DNA of 64,000 nt from Rikenellaceae bacterium. Lineage in GTDB: Bacteria > Bacteroidota > Bacteroidia > Bacteroidales > Rikenellaceae. The position numbers were made by a program, and so were the translations under genes. The notes under the pieces were generated by a model. The model saw nothing but the letters and a program-made list of their open reading frames with translations. It was not told the DNA's origin and ran no database searches. Position 1 is the stretch's first letter. Every line of letters starts with the position of its first letter. Location of the stretch: contig CABJAJ010000004.1 in assembly GCA_902363575.1 (NCBI GenBank), positions 124,001 through 188,000 of the forward strand, read 5' to 3'. Positions 8,872 through 17,580 of this stretch are shown here, one piece after another.

Positions 8872-10030
8872 CCTGCTGCTGAATCTGCTGATCTCCGGCC
8901 GGGGCGTTTTCCTGCCCTCGGTCGGATCGCTCTACACCCGGTTCGGAGGCGCACGCCTGCTTTCGGGCCGTAAGGTGGAGCGGGGGGTGCGCGAGGTGGT
9001 TTACACGTCGCAGGAGCGGGGCGTATCCCTTATCGACGCCATTGCCGAGGCCGGAGGGTGCGACCGTGCGGAGGCCGCCGACATCTATGCCCGCTGGCTG
9101 TCGCATACGCTTGCCGGCGAGGTGCTGACCGTCGAGGGGGTGGGTGAGTTGCGGCAGCAATGTTTCACGCCCGACCCGGCGTTGGAGCGCCTGTTCAATC
9201 CCCTGGGCAAAAGGCCCGTGACGCTGCACAGAACGACGCACCGCGGTCGGAGGATCGCAGTTGCGACAGGGGTTGTGCTGCTGTTCGCGGCCGGCTCCGC
9301 ATACCTCGCTTTGTTCGGCGACGACCTGCCCGGTCGCGAGACGATTCGGGAATGGGTAGCTTCGGCGGGAGATGCCGGCCGGCCGGCGACCGTTTCCGTT
9401 GCGGATCGAGCGTCCGCAGGTTTTCCCGACGCGCAAAGCGGCGGCCGGTCGGCAGACGATCCTTTGTCCGGCGAGACGGCTGGGACGGACGAACGGCCGC
9501 AACTTCTCGCCGATTCCGCTGCCGCGGAAAAATCGGATGCCGATGCACGGACCGACATGCGGGTCGATTCTCCCGGTTCGGCCGGAACGACCGACCCTGC
9601 CGTATTATCGGCCCGCTCCGCCGCGTCCGGCGTTCCGGCCGACCGCGAGGCTTCGGCTCAACCCGCCCTTTCCGCCGGGGATGCCGTGCAGGAATCGGGC
9701 AGCGGAGCCGGCGTCGCTGCTCCGTCGTCGGGTGAGCGAAACGTATCGGGCACGGTCGGCGGCCGTAGGGATGTTCCCTTGGGGGAGCCCGCACGAATGT
9801 CTGCCGGACGTACCTACCTGGTGCTGGGCGTTTACAGCACGGCCGATAACGCACGTCGGGCGGCCCGGGAGACCGTGGCGAAGAATCCGGAGATTGTCCC
9901 GCACATCTACTTTTTCGGGGATAAATTCATGGTTTCGATCGGGACCTACGATTCGCGCGACGAGGCGACGGAGGCGATCCGGGCTTACGGCAGCCGTTTC
10001 CGCGGCCTGTGGCCCTATTCCAAAAAATGA
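8852..10030 (+). CDS. HU/CCDC81-like DNA-binding-fold protein with membrane segment and C-terminal SPOR domain
   Basis: From the ATG at 8852 the product has 392 residues; an in-frame ATG at 8828 would add eight. The N-terminal part (MVEQVNNLLLNLLISGRGVFLPSVGSLYTRF) has the prokaryotic CCDC81/HU-like pattern. One transmembrane segment follows (IAVATGVVLLFAAGSAYLALF), then a long Ala/Ser/Asp-rich low-complexity periplasmic stretch, and finally a SPOR domain (TYLVLGVYSTADNARRAARE to GLWPYSKK). SPOR domains bind denuded peptidoglycan at division sites, so the protein probably links envelope septum and cytoplasm. It overlaps lgt and shares its TGA with the next ATG. Confidence 0.8.
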   Translation: MVEQVNNLLLNLLISGRGVFLPSVGSLYTRFGGARLLSGRKVERGVREVVYTSQERGVSLIDAIAEAGGCDRAEAADIYARWLSHTLAGEVLTVEGVGELRQQCFTPDPALERLFNPLGKRPVTLHRTTHRGRRIAVATGVVLLFAAGSAYLALFGDDLPGRETIREWVASAGDAGRPATVSVADRASAGFPDAQSGGRSADDPLSGETAGTDERPQLLADSAAAEKSDADARTDMRVDSPGSAGTTDPAVLSARSAASGVPADREASAQPALSAGDAVQESGSGAGVAAPSSGERNVSGTVGGRRDVPLGEPARMSAGRTYLVLGVYSTADNARRAARETVAKNPEIVPHIYFFGDKFMVSIGTYDSRDEATEAIRAYGSRFRGLWPYSKK

Positions 10031-10518
10031 TGCGTCTGGCGGCTCATATCATCCGGTTGATCGACCGGTTCTACCTGCCGCCCATCGACCGGCTCGTGTC
10101 GCGGCAGGTTTTCCGTTACGGCATGTGCGGCGCGGCTAACATGGCATGGAACCTGGTGCTCTATGCGGCGGTCTATAACCTCCTGCTCGGCCGCCGCATG
10201 GTCGATCTGGGTGTCGTGGCGGTGTCCGCCCATGTCGCAGCGCTGATCCTCGTCTTTCCGGTCTCGTTTTTCAACGGATTCTGGCTCAACCGCCATGTGG
10301 CTTTCCGCTGCTCGCCGCTCAGCGGACGCACCCAGCTGGGCCGTTACGCCCTTTCGGTCGGCGGGTCGCTGCTGGTCAATTACGGCTGCCTGAAATTCCT
10401 GGTCGAAACCTGCGGTATCTGGCCTACCCCCTCCGAAGCGCTTGCGACGGTCGTGACGACCGTGTACAGTTACCTGGCCGCACGGTACTTCACTTTCCGC
10501 AATGCGATCCGCGAGTAG
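10027..10518 (+). CDS. GtrA-family membrane protein
   Basis: The 163-residue protein has four predicted membrane segments (from about RYGMCGAANMAWNLVLYAAV to VVTTVYSYLAARYFTF). The ending YSYLAARYFTFRN is typical for the GtrA/DPMS flippase-like family, which moves undecaprenyl-linked sugars across the membrane. The ATG overlaps the stop of the previous gene (ATGA), so it is part of the lgt run. A terminator follows at 10632-10658. Confidence 0.88.
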   Translation: MMRLAAHIIRLIDRFYLPPIDRLVSRQVFRYGMCGAANMAWNLVLYAAVYNLLLGRRMVDLGVVAVSAHVAALILVFPVSFFNGFWLNRHVAFRCSPLSGRTQLGRYALSVGGSLLVNYGCLKFLVETCGIWPTPSEALATVVTTVYSYLAARYFTFRNAIRE

Positions 10519-10631
10519 CTCCGGGGCCGGTGCGAAAAGGAGCCTACAGGAAGAGGTGAGACGGCTGCAATGCGGGTGCGTGGCGGGCAACCGGGAGGTC
10601 GGGGCCGTGCCCGGGTTTTCCGCCGATGAAT

Positions 10632-10658
10632 AAGGCAGGCTCAAGGCCTGCCTTTTTT
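10632..10658 (+). terminator. Intrinsic terminator of the ribE-lgt-gtrA run
   Basis: A 9-bp perfect stem (10632-10640 with 10646-10654) is followed by a T run to 10658. It overlaps the last codons of the convergent uvrB gene. Confidence 0.85.
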
Positions 10659-12761
10659 GCGTGCGTAGCGCGATCCCTTGCGCGAAGGTTGTCCGTCGGG
10701 TTTTTCCCGGAGCAGATCGGTCGGTTTGCCCTGCGTTTTTTCCTCGAGCTGTTTCTGCAATTCGTACATCCTGTCCCGCAGCCGGGCCGCAGCCAGAAAG
10801 TCGAGCGACTTGGCCGCCCGCTCCATCGCTTCGCGTGCCCGATCGATCTCCACCGAGAGATCGTCCCCGGCGGTATAGACGCTTTGGGTGTCGGCGGCAA
10901 CCCGGTAATGGTCTTCGGCCAAAGGGTAGGATGCCGTCGTGTCGGCCTGCACGCCTTGCAGCAGGGTGCTCTGCCCCGTGCCGCTGCGCTGCGCCTGCCG
11001 GGGCAGCAGTTCGTGGTCCATGTTGTAGCGCACCTGCTTATCGCGGCGGCGGTTGCTCTCCTCGATCGCAAGCCGCATGGAGTCGGTGCAGTGGTCGGCA
11101 TAGAGAATCACATTGCCCTGTGCATGTCGCGCGGCGCGTCCGGCGATCTGGGTGATCGATCGCACGTTGCGCAGAAAACCCTCCTTGTCGGCGTCGAGAA
11201 TGGCCACCAGCGCCACTTCGGGCAGGTCGAGCCCCTCGCGCAGCAGATTGACGCCGATCAGCACGTCGTACATTCCCGCCCGCAGGTCTTCGAGAATCTG
11301 CACCCGTTCGAGCGTGTCCACGTCGGAGTGGATGTAGCGGTTGCGCACGCCCACCCGGTCGAAATATTTGGATAGCTCCTCGGCCATGCGCTTGGTGATG
11401 GTCGTGATGAGAATTTTGTCGTCGAGCTTCACCCGCTTGTCGATCTCTTCGATCAGGTCGTCGATCTGGTTGAGCGTCACGCGCACCTCCAGCGGCGGAT
11501 CGACCAGTCCGGTGGGGCGGATGAGCTGTTCGACGATCACACCCTCGCTCTTCATCAGCTCGTAGTCGGCGGGTGTCGCGCTCACGTAAATCGCCGTGCC
11601 GGCCAACTGCTCGAACTCCTCGAAGCGCAGCGGCCGGTTGTCGCGGGCGGCCGGCAGGCGGAATCCGTACTCCACGAGGTTGTCTTTGCGGGCCTTGTCG
11701 CCGCCGAACATGGCATGGACCTGCGGCAGCGTGACGTGGCTTTCGTCGATGACCATAAGGTAGTCGCGCGGGAAGTAGTCGAGCAGGCAGAAAGGGCGGC
11801 TGCCGGCGGCCCGTCCGTCGAAGTAGCGGGAGTAGTTCTCGATACCCGAGCAGTAGCCAAGCTCCTTAATCATCTCCAGGTCGTACTCCACGCGCTGCTT
11901 GAGGCGCTGGGCTTCCAGCGGGCGTCCGGCCTGCTCGAAAAATTCGACCTGTCGTCCCAGGTCGAGGTAAATCTGTTCGACGGCGCTGTGGATGCGCTCC
12001 TTGGTGGTCACGAAGATGCTCGCGGGGTAGAGCGTGAGCGTGTCGAGCGTGTGGATGCGCTGCCCGGTCACGGGGTCGATGGTCTGGATCGATTCGATTT
12101 CGTTGTCGTAGAACATGACCCGGAAACACTGATTTCCGAACTCCCCGAAAGCGGCCATGATGTCGATCGTATCGCCGTTCACCCGGAACGTGGCGGGCGC
12201 GAGGTCGCGCTCGGTGCGGGTGTAGAGCGCCTCCACCAGCTTGTATAGAAACTGCTTGTAGTTGAGAATCTGCCCCACGCGCACGGTGATCGAGGTGGCA
12301 TGGAAATCCTCCGGGTTGCCGCATCCGTAGAGGCACGAAACGCTTGAGACGACAATCACGTCCCGCCGTCCGGACAGGAGGGTGGCGGTGGTGCTCAGCC
12401 GCATCTTCTCGATCTCGGCATTGATCGAGAGGTCTTTTTCGATATAGGTGTCCGTCGAGGGCAGGTAAGCCTCGGGCTGGTAATAGTCGTAATAGGAGAC
12501 GAAATATTCGACGGCGTTCTCCGGGAAAAAGTTTTTGAACTCCCCGTAAAGCTGCGCCGCCAGCGTCTTGTTATGGCTCAGCACGAGCGTCGGGCGGTCG
12601 ATTTCCTGAATCACGTTGGCGACCGTGAAGGTCTTGCCCGAGCCGGTCACGCCCAGCAGCGTGTTGTGCTGTGAGCCGCCCCGGATCGAGTCGATCAACT
12701 GCGCGATGGCCTCGGGCTGGTCGCCCGTGGGTTTGTATTCCGAAACTAACTTGAAATTCAT
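10641..12761 (-). CDS. uvrB: Excinuclease ABC subunit B
   Basis: UvrB is the damage-verifying helicase-like component of nucleotide excision repair. The 706-residue protein starts MNFKLVSEYKPTGDQPEAIA and carries Walker A GVTGSGKTFTVANVI. It shows the beta-hairpin region YYDYYQPEAYLPSTDTYIEKD, VIDESHVTLPQ, then EGLDLPEVALVAILDADKEGFLR and QIAGRAAR. A UVR-like C-terminal helix pair lies near EIDRAREAMERAAKSLDFLAAARLRD. It is slightly longer than average because of a basic C-terminal extension. The -7 box at 12766-12773 would give a very short or absent leader. Confidence 0.97.
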   Translation of the reverse strand: MNFKLVSEYKPTGDQPEAIAQLIDSIRGGSQHNTLLGVTGSGKTFTVANVIQEIDRPTLVLSHNKTLAAQLYGEFKNFFPENAVEYFVSYYDYYQPEAYLPSTDTYIEKDLSINAEIEKMRLSTTATLLSGRRDVIVVSSVSCLYGCGNPEDFHATSITVRVGQILNYKQFLYKLVEALYTRTERDLAPATFRVNGDTIDIMAAFGEFGNQCFRVMFYDNEIESIQTIDPVTGQRIHTLDTLTLYPASIFVTTKERIHSAVEQIYLDLGRQVEFFEQAGRPLEAQRLKQRVEYDLEMIKELGYCSGIENYSRYFDGRAAGSRPFCLLDYFPRDYLMVIDESHVTLPQVHAMFGGDKARKDNLVEYGFRLPAARDNRPLRFEEFEQLAGTAIYVSATPADYELMKSEGVIVEQLIRPTGLVDPPLEVRVTLNQIDDLIEEIDKRVKLDDKILITTITKRMAEELSKYFDRVGVRNRYIHSDVDTLERVQILEDLRAGMYDVLIGVNLLREGLDLPEVALVAILDADKEGFLRNVRSITQIAGRAARHAQGNVILYADHCTDSMRLAIEESNRRRDKQVRYNMDHELLPRQAQRSGTGQSTLLQGVQADTTASYPLAEDHYRVAADTQSVYTAGDDLSVEIDRAREAMERAAKSLDFLAAARLRDRMYELQKQLEEKTQGKPTDLLREKPDGQPSRKGSRYARKKGRP

Positions 12762-12765
12762 AAGG

Positions 12766-12773
12766 CAAAGTTA
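12766..12773 (-). promoter_or_regulatory. -7 box of uvrB promoter
   Basis: The minus strand reads TAACTTTG only four bases before the uvrB ATG (12761-12759). The predicted start of transcription falls on or next to the start codon. Apart from this box and a weaker TAACTTTA near dnaG, I see nothing in the 314-base uvrB-dnaG spacer. Confidence 0.6.
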
Positions 12774-13075
12774 GCAAATAAACGGCCAACGCATCCTGTT
12801 TCGTATGCCGTATTTTCGACGGAGTGCGCTCGGCCCGACGCCCTTGTTCGCGGGCTGCGGTGCCGGGGCGGATCGGGCCGCCGGGCAGATCAGGCCGGAG
12901 ACTGCGCGCACGCAAGGACATAACCCGCTCGGACGGGTTCAGGGCGGCTCACGGGCGGGTGCAGACTCCGCCCCGGACGCAGTTCCGCCGGGCGCCCGGC
13001 GCAGCATGAAATAATTTTCCCGTGCATCCGCGGTTTGCGAATTAATGAGTAACTTTACGCCCCGGGAACCTGCGC

Positions 13076-15055
13076 ATGATCGATCGAGAAACCATAGACC
13101 GCATTTACGCCGCCGCCAATATCGTGGAGATCATCGGCGACTATGTCACCCTGCGCCGCAAGGGGGTGAATTACCAGGCGTGCTGTCCGTTCCACAACGA
13201 GAAAACCCCGTCGTTCGTGGTCTCCCCGTCGAAGGGCGTATTCAAATGTTTCGGCTGCGGCAAGGGGGGCAACGCCGTCACGTTCCTGATGGAGCACGAG
13301 CAGATGACCTACCCCGAAGCGCTCAAGGCCGTGGCGAAGCGTTACGGTATCGAGGTGCGGGAAAAAGAGCTCACACCCGAGGAGGAGGCCCGCAACGACA
13401 ACCGCGAGAGCATGTTCGTGGTGAACGGCTGGGCGGCGGAGTATTTCGCACGCTACCTGTTGCACGAAAACGAGGGGATGAGCGTCGGCATGACCTATTT
13501 CCGGCAGAAGCGGGGTTTTTCGGACGCTACGATCAAGAAATTCGGACTCGGTTTTTGTCCTTCGCGGGGCGACCGGATGTCGAAGGATGCGTTGGCGGCG
13601 GGTTACAAGGAGGAGTTTCTGGTTTCGACGGGCCTTTCGCTCCGCCGCGACGACGGGACGCTTTACGACCGTTTCCGCGACCGGGTGATCTTCCCCGTGC
13701 ACAACATATCGGGTCGCATCGTGGCTTTCGGCGGCCGCACGTTACGCACCGACAAGACGGTGGCCAAGTACCAGAACTCCCCCGAGAGCGAGATTTACAG
13801 CAAGAAACGGGAGCTCTACGGACTTTACTTCGCCAAAAAAGCGATCCAGCAGCAGGACTTCGCCATCATGGTCGAGGGCTACACCGATGTGATTTCGATG
13901 CACCAGGCAGGGGTCGAGAACGTGGTTTCTTCGTCGGGCACCTCGCTCACGACGGAGCAAATCCGCCTGCTCAATCGGTTCACGCGCAACATCACCGTGA
14001 TCTACGACGGCGACTCGGCGGGCATCCATGCCTCGTTGCGGGGCATCGACATGATCCTCAAGGAGGGCATGAACGTGCGGGTGGTGCTGCTGCCACCCGA
14101 GCACGACCCCGACTCTTTCGCCCGTGCGCACAGCGCAACGGAGGTGCAGGCCTACATCCGTGAGCACGAGGAGGATTTCCTCACGTTCAAGGCGAAGCTG
14201 CTGTTGGGCGAGGCGCACAACGACCCGATCCGCAAAGCGTCGCTCATCACGGACATGGTGCAGTCCATCGCTCAGATTCCCGATCCGATCCAGCGGTCGG
14301 TCTTTACCAAGGAGTGCGCACGCATCATGGATATCGACGAGCAGATCCTCGTCTCGGAGGTGGGGCGCAAGCGCATGGCTTCGACCGGCGACAGGGAGGC
14401 CGAGGAGTTCGTGCGCCGGCAGGCGGCGCGCCAGCAGGCCGAGCGGCAGGCGGCGCAGCTTCCGCAGGCGGATTTCCCGGGCAATGCGGCAGCCGGGAGC
14501 AGCCCCGACGCGCTCGAACGCGAGCTCGACCGCTACCTGCTCAAGTGGGGGCATTGCAGCTTCGAGTTCAAGGAGGGGCGCAATATGGTGCGTTACAATG
14601 TGGCGGAGGTGATTTTCGGCGAGCTCGATGCCGACAACCTCCACTTCGCCAACCCGCTCTACAACCAGATTCTCCAGACCTACCGGGCGCAGTGGGAGAC
14701 GCTGGGTATCGGCGCGGAGGTGCCCGTGCATCACTTTCTGACCCATCCCGATCCGGAGGTATGCAACGTGTCGGTCGATATTCTCACTTCGGAGGATCAC
14801 TATGTGGCCAGCGAGCTGTGGAGGCAGAAGGAGGTGCATGTGGAGAGCGAGGCCGAAATGCTGGCCGTGGGGGTGCCCAAGGCCGTGGCGCTCTACAAGT
14901 CGAAGATCATCGAGCGGCTGTGCGCCGAGTTGCACGAGAAGCTGCGGGACGAAAACCTCACCGACGAGCAGATGCGCGACATCATGCTGCGCCTGTCGAA
15001 GCTGAACAGCGGCAAGGTGTCGATATCGAAAAAATTGCAGCGATTGATTCTGTAA
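13076..15055 (+). CDS. dnaG: DNA primase
   Basis: DnaG makes RNA primers for replication. The 659-residue protein has the N-terminal CHC2 zinc ribbon with Cys 37, His 40, Cys 58 and Cys 61 (CPFHNEKTPSF ... CFGCGKGGN). The TOPRIM core shows VEGYTDVISMHQAG, VVSSSGTSLT and VIYDGDSAGIHA. A helicase-interaction-like C-terminal region of about 190 residues follows. The start MIDRETIDRIYAAANIVEII is the normal primase start. A TAACTTTA element at 13050-13057 may be its -7 box. Confidence 0.97.
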   Translation: MIDRETIDRIYAAANIVEIIGDYVTLRRKGVNYQACCPFHNEKTPSFVVSPSKGVFKCFGCGKGGNAVTFLMEHEQMTYPEALKAVAKRYGIEVREKELTPEEEARNDNRESMFVVNGWAAEYFARYLLHENEGMSVGMTYFRQKRGFSDATIKKFGLGFCPSRGDRMSKDALAAGYKEEFLVSTGLSLRRDDGTLYDRFRDRVIFPVHNISGRIVAFGGRTLRTDKTVAKYQNSPESEIYSKKRELYGLYFAKKAIQQQDFAIMVEGYTDVISMHQAGVENVVSSSGTSLTTEQIRLLNRFTRNITVIYDGDSAGIHASLRGIDMILKEGMNVRVVLLPPEHDPDSFARAHSATEVQAYIREHEEDFLTFKAKLLLGEAHNDPIRKASLITDMVQSIAQIPDPIQRSVFTKECARIMDIDEQILVSEVGRKRMASTGDREAEEFVRRQAARQQAERQAAQLPQADFPGNAAAGSSPDALERELDRYLLKWGHCSFEFKEGRNMVRYNVAEVIFGELDADNLHFANPLYNQILQTYRAQWETLGIGAEVPVHHFLTHPDPEVCNVSVDILTSEDHYVASELWRQKEVHVESEAEMLAVGVPKAVALYKSKIIERLCAELHEKLRDENLTDEQMRDIMLRLSKLNSGKVSISKKLQRLIL

Positions 15056-15064
15056 GATAAAAAA

Positions 15065-15182
15065 GGTGGGACCGGAGTCGTACACGTATCACTACGCATA
15101 CCGTGTGCAAACAGAAAATAAACAGAAAGATGTGTAAAACATATCAAAGATAAAAGAATTAGTTACCTTATCCGATCCCACC
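15065..15182. repeat. 118-base element with 12-bp terminal inverted repeats between dnaG and smpB
   Basis: GGTGGGACCGGA at 15065-15076 matches the inverse complement of TCCGATCCCACC at 15171-15182 in 11 of 12 positions. The interior is AT-rich compared with both flanking genes and has no reading frame. It could be a small MITE-like insertion or a long-range RNA stem in the dnaG-smpB transcript. I could not identify a target duplication. Confidence 0.4.
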
Positions 15183-15289
15183 TGTGACCGAATAGAACAA
15201 ATCCCGTGCCGTGCGACGGAGGCGCGGCGACAAAAAGCGGCAGGATTTTCGATGCGGGCGGGACGGTACTGATTGACGAGAGGTTAGCT

Positions 15290-15754
15290 ATGGCGGACTA
15301 TAAAAATATCAATATACGGAACAAGCGGGCCACCTTCGATTACGAGATTCTCGAGGAGTTCGTGGCCGGCATCGTGCTTGCGGGCACCGAGATCAAGTCC
15401 ATTCGTCTGGGCAAGGCGTCGCTTACGGACAGCTATTGCTATTTCGACGGGGGCGAGCTCTGGATACGCGGCATGAACGTCGCCGAGTACCATTGGGGTA
15501 CCTGCAACAACCATGTGCCCCGGCGCGACCGCAAGCTGCTGCTGAGCCGTCGCGAGCTCACCCGCCTGCAACGGTCGTTGCAGGACAAGGGGCTGACGGT
15601 CGTGGGGCTGCGGCTCTTTCTCAACGACCGGGGGCTGGCCAAGGCGGTCATCGGGCTGGCCAAAGGCCGCAAGTCCTATGACAAGCGCGAATACCTCAAG
15701 GAGAACGACGCCCGCCGCGAGATGGACAAGGCGATGAAAAACCACAGACGATGA
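15290..15754 (+). CDS. smpB: SsrA-binding protein
   Basis: SmpB binds tmRNA and brings it to stalled ribosomes for trans-translation. The 154-residue protein has the family pattern [29 protein letters not shown] in pieces ([23 protein letters not shown]), [10 protein letters not shown], and the basic tail [22 protein letters not shown]. The ATG at 15290 ([14 protein letters not shown]) is the family start; the longer upstream frame has no support. Its last four bases overlap the start of the HAD gene. Confidence 0.97.
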   Translation: MADYKNINIRNKRATFDYEILEEFVAGIVLAGTEIKSIRLGKASLTDSYCYFDGGELWIRGMNVAEYHWGTCNNHVPRRDRKLLLSRRELTRLQRSLQDKGLTVVGLRLFLNDRGLAKAVIGLAKGRKSYDKREYLKENDARREMDKAMKNHRR

Positions 15755-16560
15755 TCCGCGCGCTGTTCCTCGACGTGGACGGCACGCTGGTGAGTTTCCG
15801 CACGCACCGGATCGCACCGTCGGCTGTCGCGGCGCTCAGGGAGGCCCGCGCCCGGGGTGTCGGGGTTTTTATCGCCACCGGCCGTGCGGCCGGAGACCTG
15901 GAGGTGCTGAGGGACCTTCCCCGCGACGGGGTGGTGGCGCTCAACGGCGCCTGCGGTGTGCTGCCTGACGGCACTACGGTTTTCAGCCGCCCCATTCCGC
16001 GCGAGGATTTCGAGCGGGCCCTGCGGCTTTCCGACGAGCTGGATTTCCCGCTCGCACTCGAATTGGACGCGGGCATCTTCGTCAATCGGGTGACGGCCGA
16101 CGTGGAGCGGGTCGCCCGCCAGGTGGACCATCCGGTGCCGGAGGCGACCGATCTGCGGGCGCTCTTCGACCGCACGGAGTGCTGCCAGATGTGTTTCTAT
16201 TGCGATGCCGGCCGCGAGCCGCGCATCATGGCCGAGTTTCCGGGCCTGACCGCAAACCGGTGGAATCCGCTCTTCGCCGACATCAACGTGCGCGGGGTGG
16301 ACAAGGCCTCGGGCATGGCGGCTATGGCGGCCCGTTGCGGCTTCGCTCTTGCCGAAGTCATGGCCTTCGGCGACGGAGGCAACGACGTGCCGATGCTGCG
16401 GGCGGCCGGCGTGGGCGTGGCGATGGGCAACGGCTGTCCGGCAGCTTTGGCAGCGGCGGATTATGTGACGGCCGACATCGACGACGACGGGCTACGCCGG
16501 GCGTTGGAGCATTTCGGGGTGATCGGACAACCCGGCCCTGCGAGAAGGATAAATGATTGA
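15751..16560 (+). CDS. Cof-type HAD-IIB family phosphatase
   Basis: The 269-residue protein has HAD motif I at the N-terminus ([12 protein letters not shown], nucleophile Asp), motif II near [12 protein letters not shown], and motifs III/IV in [14 protein letters not shown] and [24 protein letters not shown]. The cap is of the C2 type, as in Cof/YbhA sugar-phosphate or pyridoxal-phosphate phosphatases. The substrate cannot be read from sequence. It starts within the smpB stop (ATGA), and tsaB follows directly. Confidence 0.92.
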   Translation: MIRALFLDVDGTLVSFRTHRIAPSAVAALREARARGVGVFIATGRAAGDLEVLRDLPRDGVVALNGACGVLPDGTTVFSRPIPREDFERALRLSDELDFPLALELDAGIFVNRVTADVERVARQVDHPVPEATDLRALFDRTECCQMCFYCDAGREPRIMAEFPGLTANRWNPLFADINVRGVDKASGMAAMAARCGFALAEVMAFGDGGNDVPMLRAAGVGVAMGNGCPAALAAADYVTADIDDDGLRRALEHFGVIGQPGPARRIND

Positions 16561-16565
16561 GACCT

Positions 16566-17270
16566 ATGAGTTTGATTCTTTGTATCGAAACCGGCACGGA
16601 CATCTGTTCGGTCGGACTGGCCCGCGACGGCGAGCTGCTTTCGCTCCGGGAGAGCGACCGGGGGCGCGACCACGCCGGCAAGATCGGCGTCTTTGTCGAT
16701 GAACTGCTTCGGGAAAACGACATCGCACCCGAGGAGCTCGATGCCGTGGCCGTGGGCAAGGGGCCCGGCTCCTACACGGGGCTGCGAATCGGCGTTTCGT
16801 TCGCCAAAGGGCTCTGTTACGGACTGGGTCGGCCGCTGCTGGCCGTCGGCTCGCTCGACGCCCTGACCGAAGTGGCCCGCGAGGATTACCGGGCGGGGAT
16901 TCTCGCCGTTCCCGACTGGGAGCGGGCACGGCTGATTCCGATGGTGGACGCCCGCCGCATGGAGGTTTACGCCCGGGTGTTCGACAGCGCCGGGCACCCG
17001 CTTTCGGAGGTGGCGGCCGAGGTGGTCGGGTCCGGCAGCTTCGATGGTTGGCGCGGCGAAGGACCGCTGGTCATTTTCGGCACCGGAGCCGCCAAATGTG
17101 CCGACGTGCTCGGCGACGTGCTTGCGGTCGAGGTGGTTCCCTCGGCGCGCGGGCTGGCGCGTCTTGCGCAACAGGCCCTCGACGAAGGTCGCACGGAGGA
17201 TGTGGCTTATTTCGAGCCATTTTACCTCAAGGACTTCGTCGTCACGACCTCACGGAAAAAGTTGTTCTAA
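16566..17270 (+). CDS. tsaB: tRNA threonylcarbamoyladenosine biosynthesis protein TsaB
   Basis: TsaB is the ASKHA-fold partner of TsaD in making t6A at position 37 of ANN-decoding tRNAs. The 234-residue protein starts MSLILCIETGTDICSVGLARDG and contains VAVGKGPGSYTGLRIGVSFAKGLCYG and PMVDARRMEVYARVF. It is normal in length. The ATG at 16566 is six bases after the HAD stop. It is the last chromosomal gene before the mobilizable element. Confidence 0.96.
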   Translation: MSLILCIETGTDICSVGLARDGELLSLRESDRGRDHAGKIGVFVDELLRENDIAPEELDAVAVGKGPGSYTGLRIGVSFAKGLCYGLGRPLLAVGSLDALTEVAREDYRAGILAVPDWERARLIPMVDARRMEVYARVFDSAGHPLSEVAAEVVGSGSFDGWRGEGPLVIFGTGAAKCADVLGDVLAVEVVPSARGLARLAQQALDEGRTEDVAYFEPFYLKDFVVTTSRKKLF

Positions 17271-17342
17271 GCGATAAGTTGTTTGGTTCTTTCCTCAATG
17301 GAAGAACATAAAATAAACACATAGCGAAAAAGTAAATTTGGG

Positions 17343-17390
17343 CAAAGCGTAGCGAATTAGCTGATAGAGCGTTCGTTACGCTTTGTTTTT
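17343..17390 (+). terminator. Intrinsic terminator after tsaB
   Basis: A 14-bp stem (17343-17356 with 17372-17385, 13 of 14 pairs standard) is followed by TTTTT. It lies 73 bases after tsaB, at or just inside the left side of the mobile element. Confidence 0.75.
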
Positions 17391-17534
17391 CTATGGGACA
17401 GAGCCAACGAAATACCACCTCGAAGCCAAACGGCGCAGAAGTTCAGTTACCACCTCGTTACTCCCGTAACGGGTGCAAATTTCTTGCTAAAAGGTTCTTT
17501 TTCTGCGTTTTGCGTTGATTTACATAGCTGTCGG

Positions 17535-17580
17535 TAACTCACTAAGAACTAATTTTGTAACCAAAAAAAGGAGTGAGTTA
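17535..17580. promoter_or_regulatory. Inverted repeat spanning the integrase promoter and ribosome-binding site
   Basis: TAACTCACT (17535-17543) and AGTGAGTTA (17572-17580) are perfect inverted repeats. They flank a TAATTTTG -7 box (17550-17557), and the right arm covers GGAG and the first base of the integrase ATG. It could be an operator. In a longer read-through transcript it could instead form a stem hiding the start site. Confidence 0.5.

Noticed and set aside
17280..17400. Direct-repeat attachment sites flanking the element
   Set aside because: I compared the sequence after tsaB with the likely right end at 24.1-24.3 kb and found only short chance matches.
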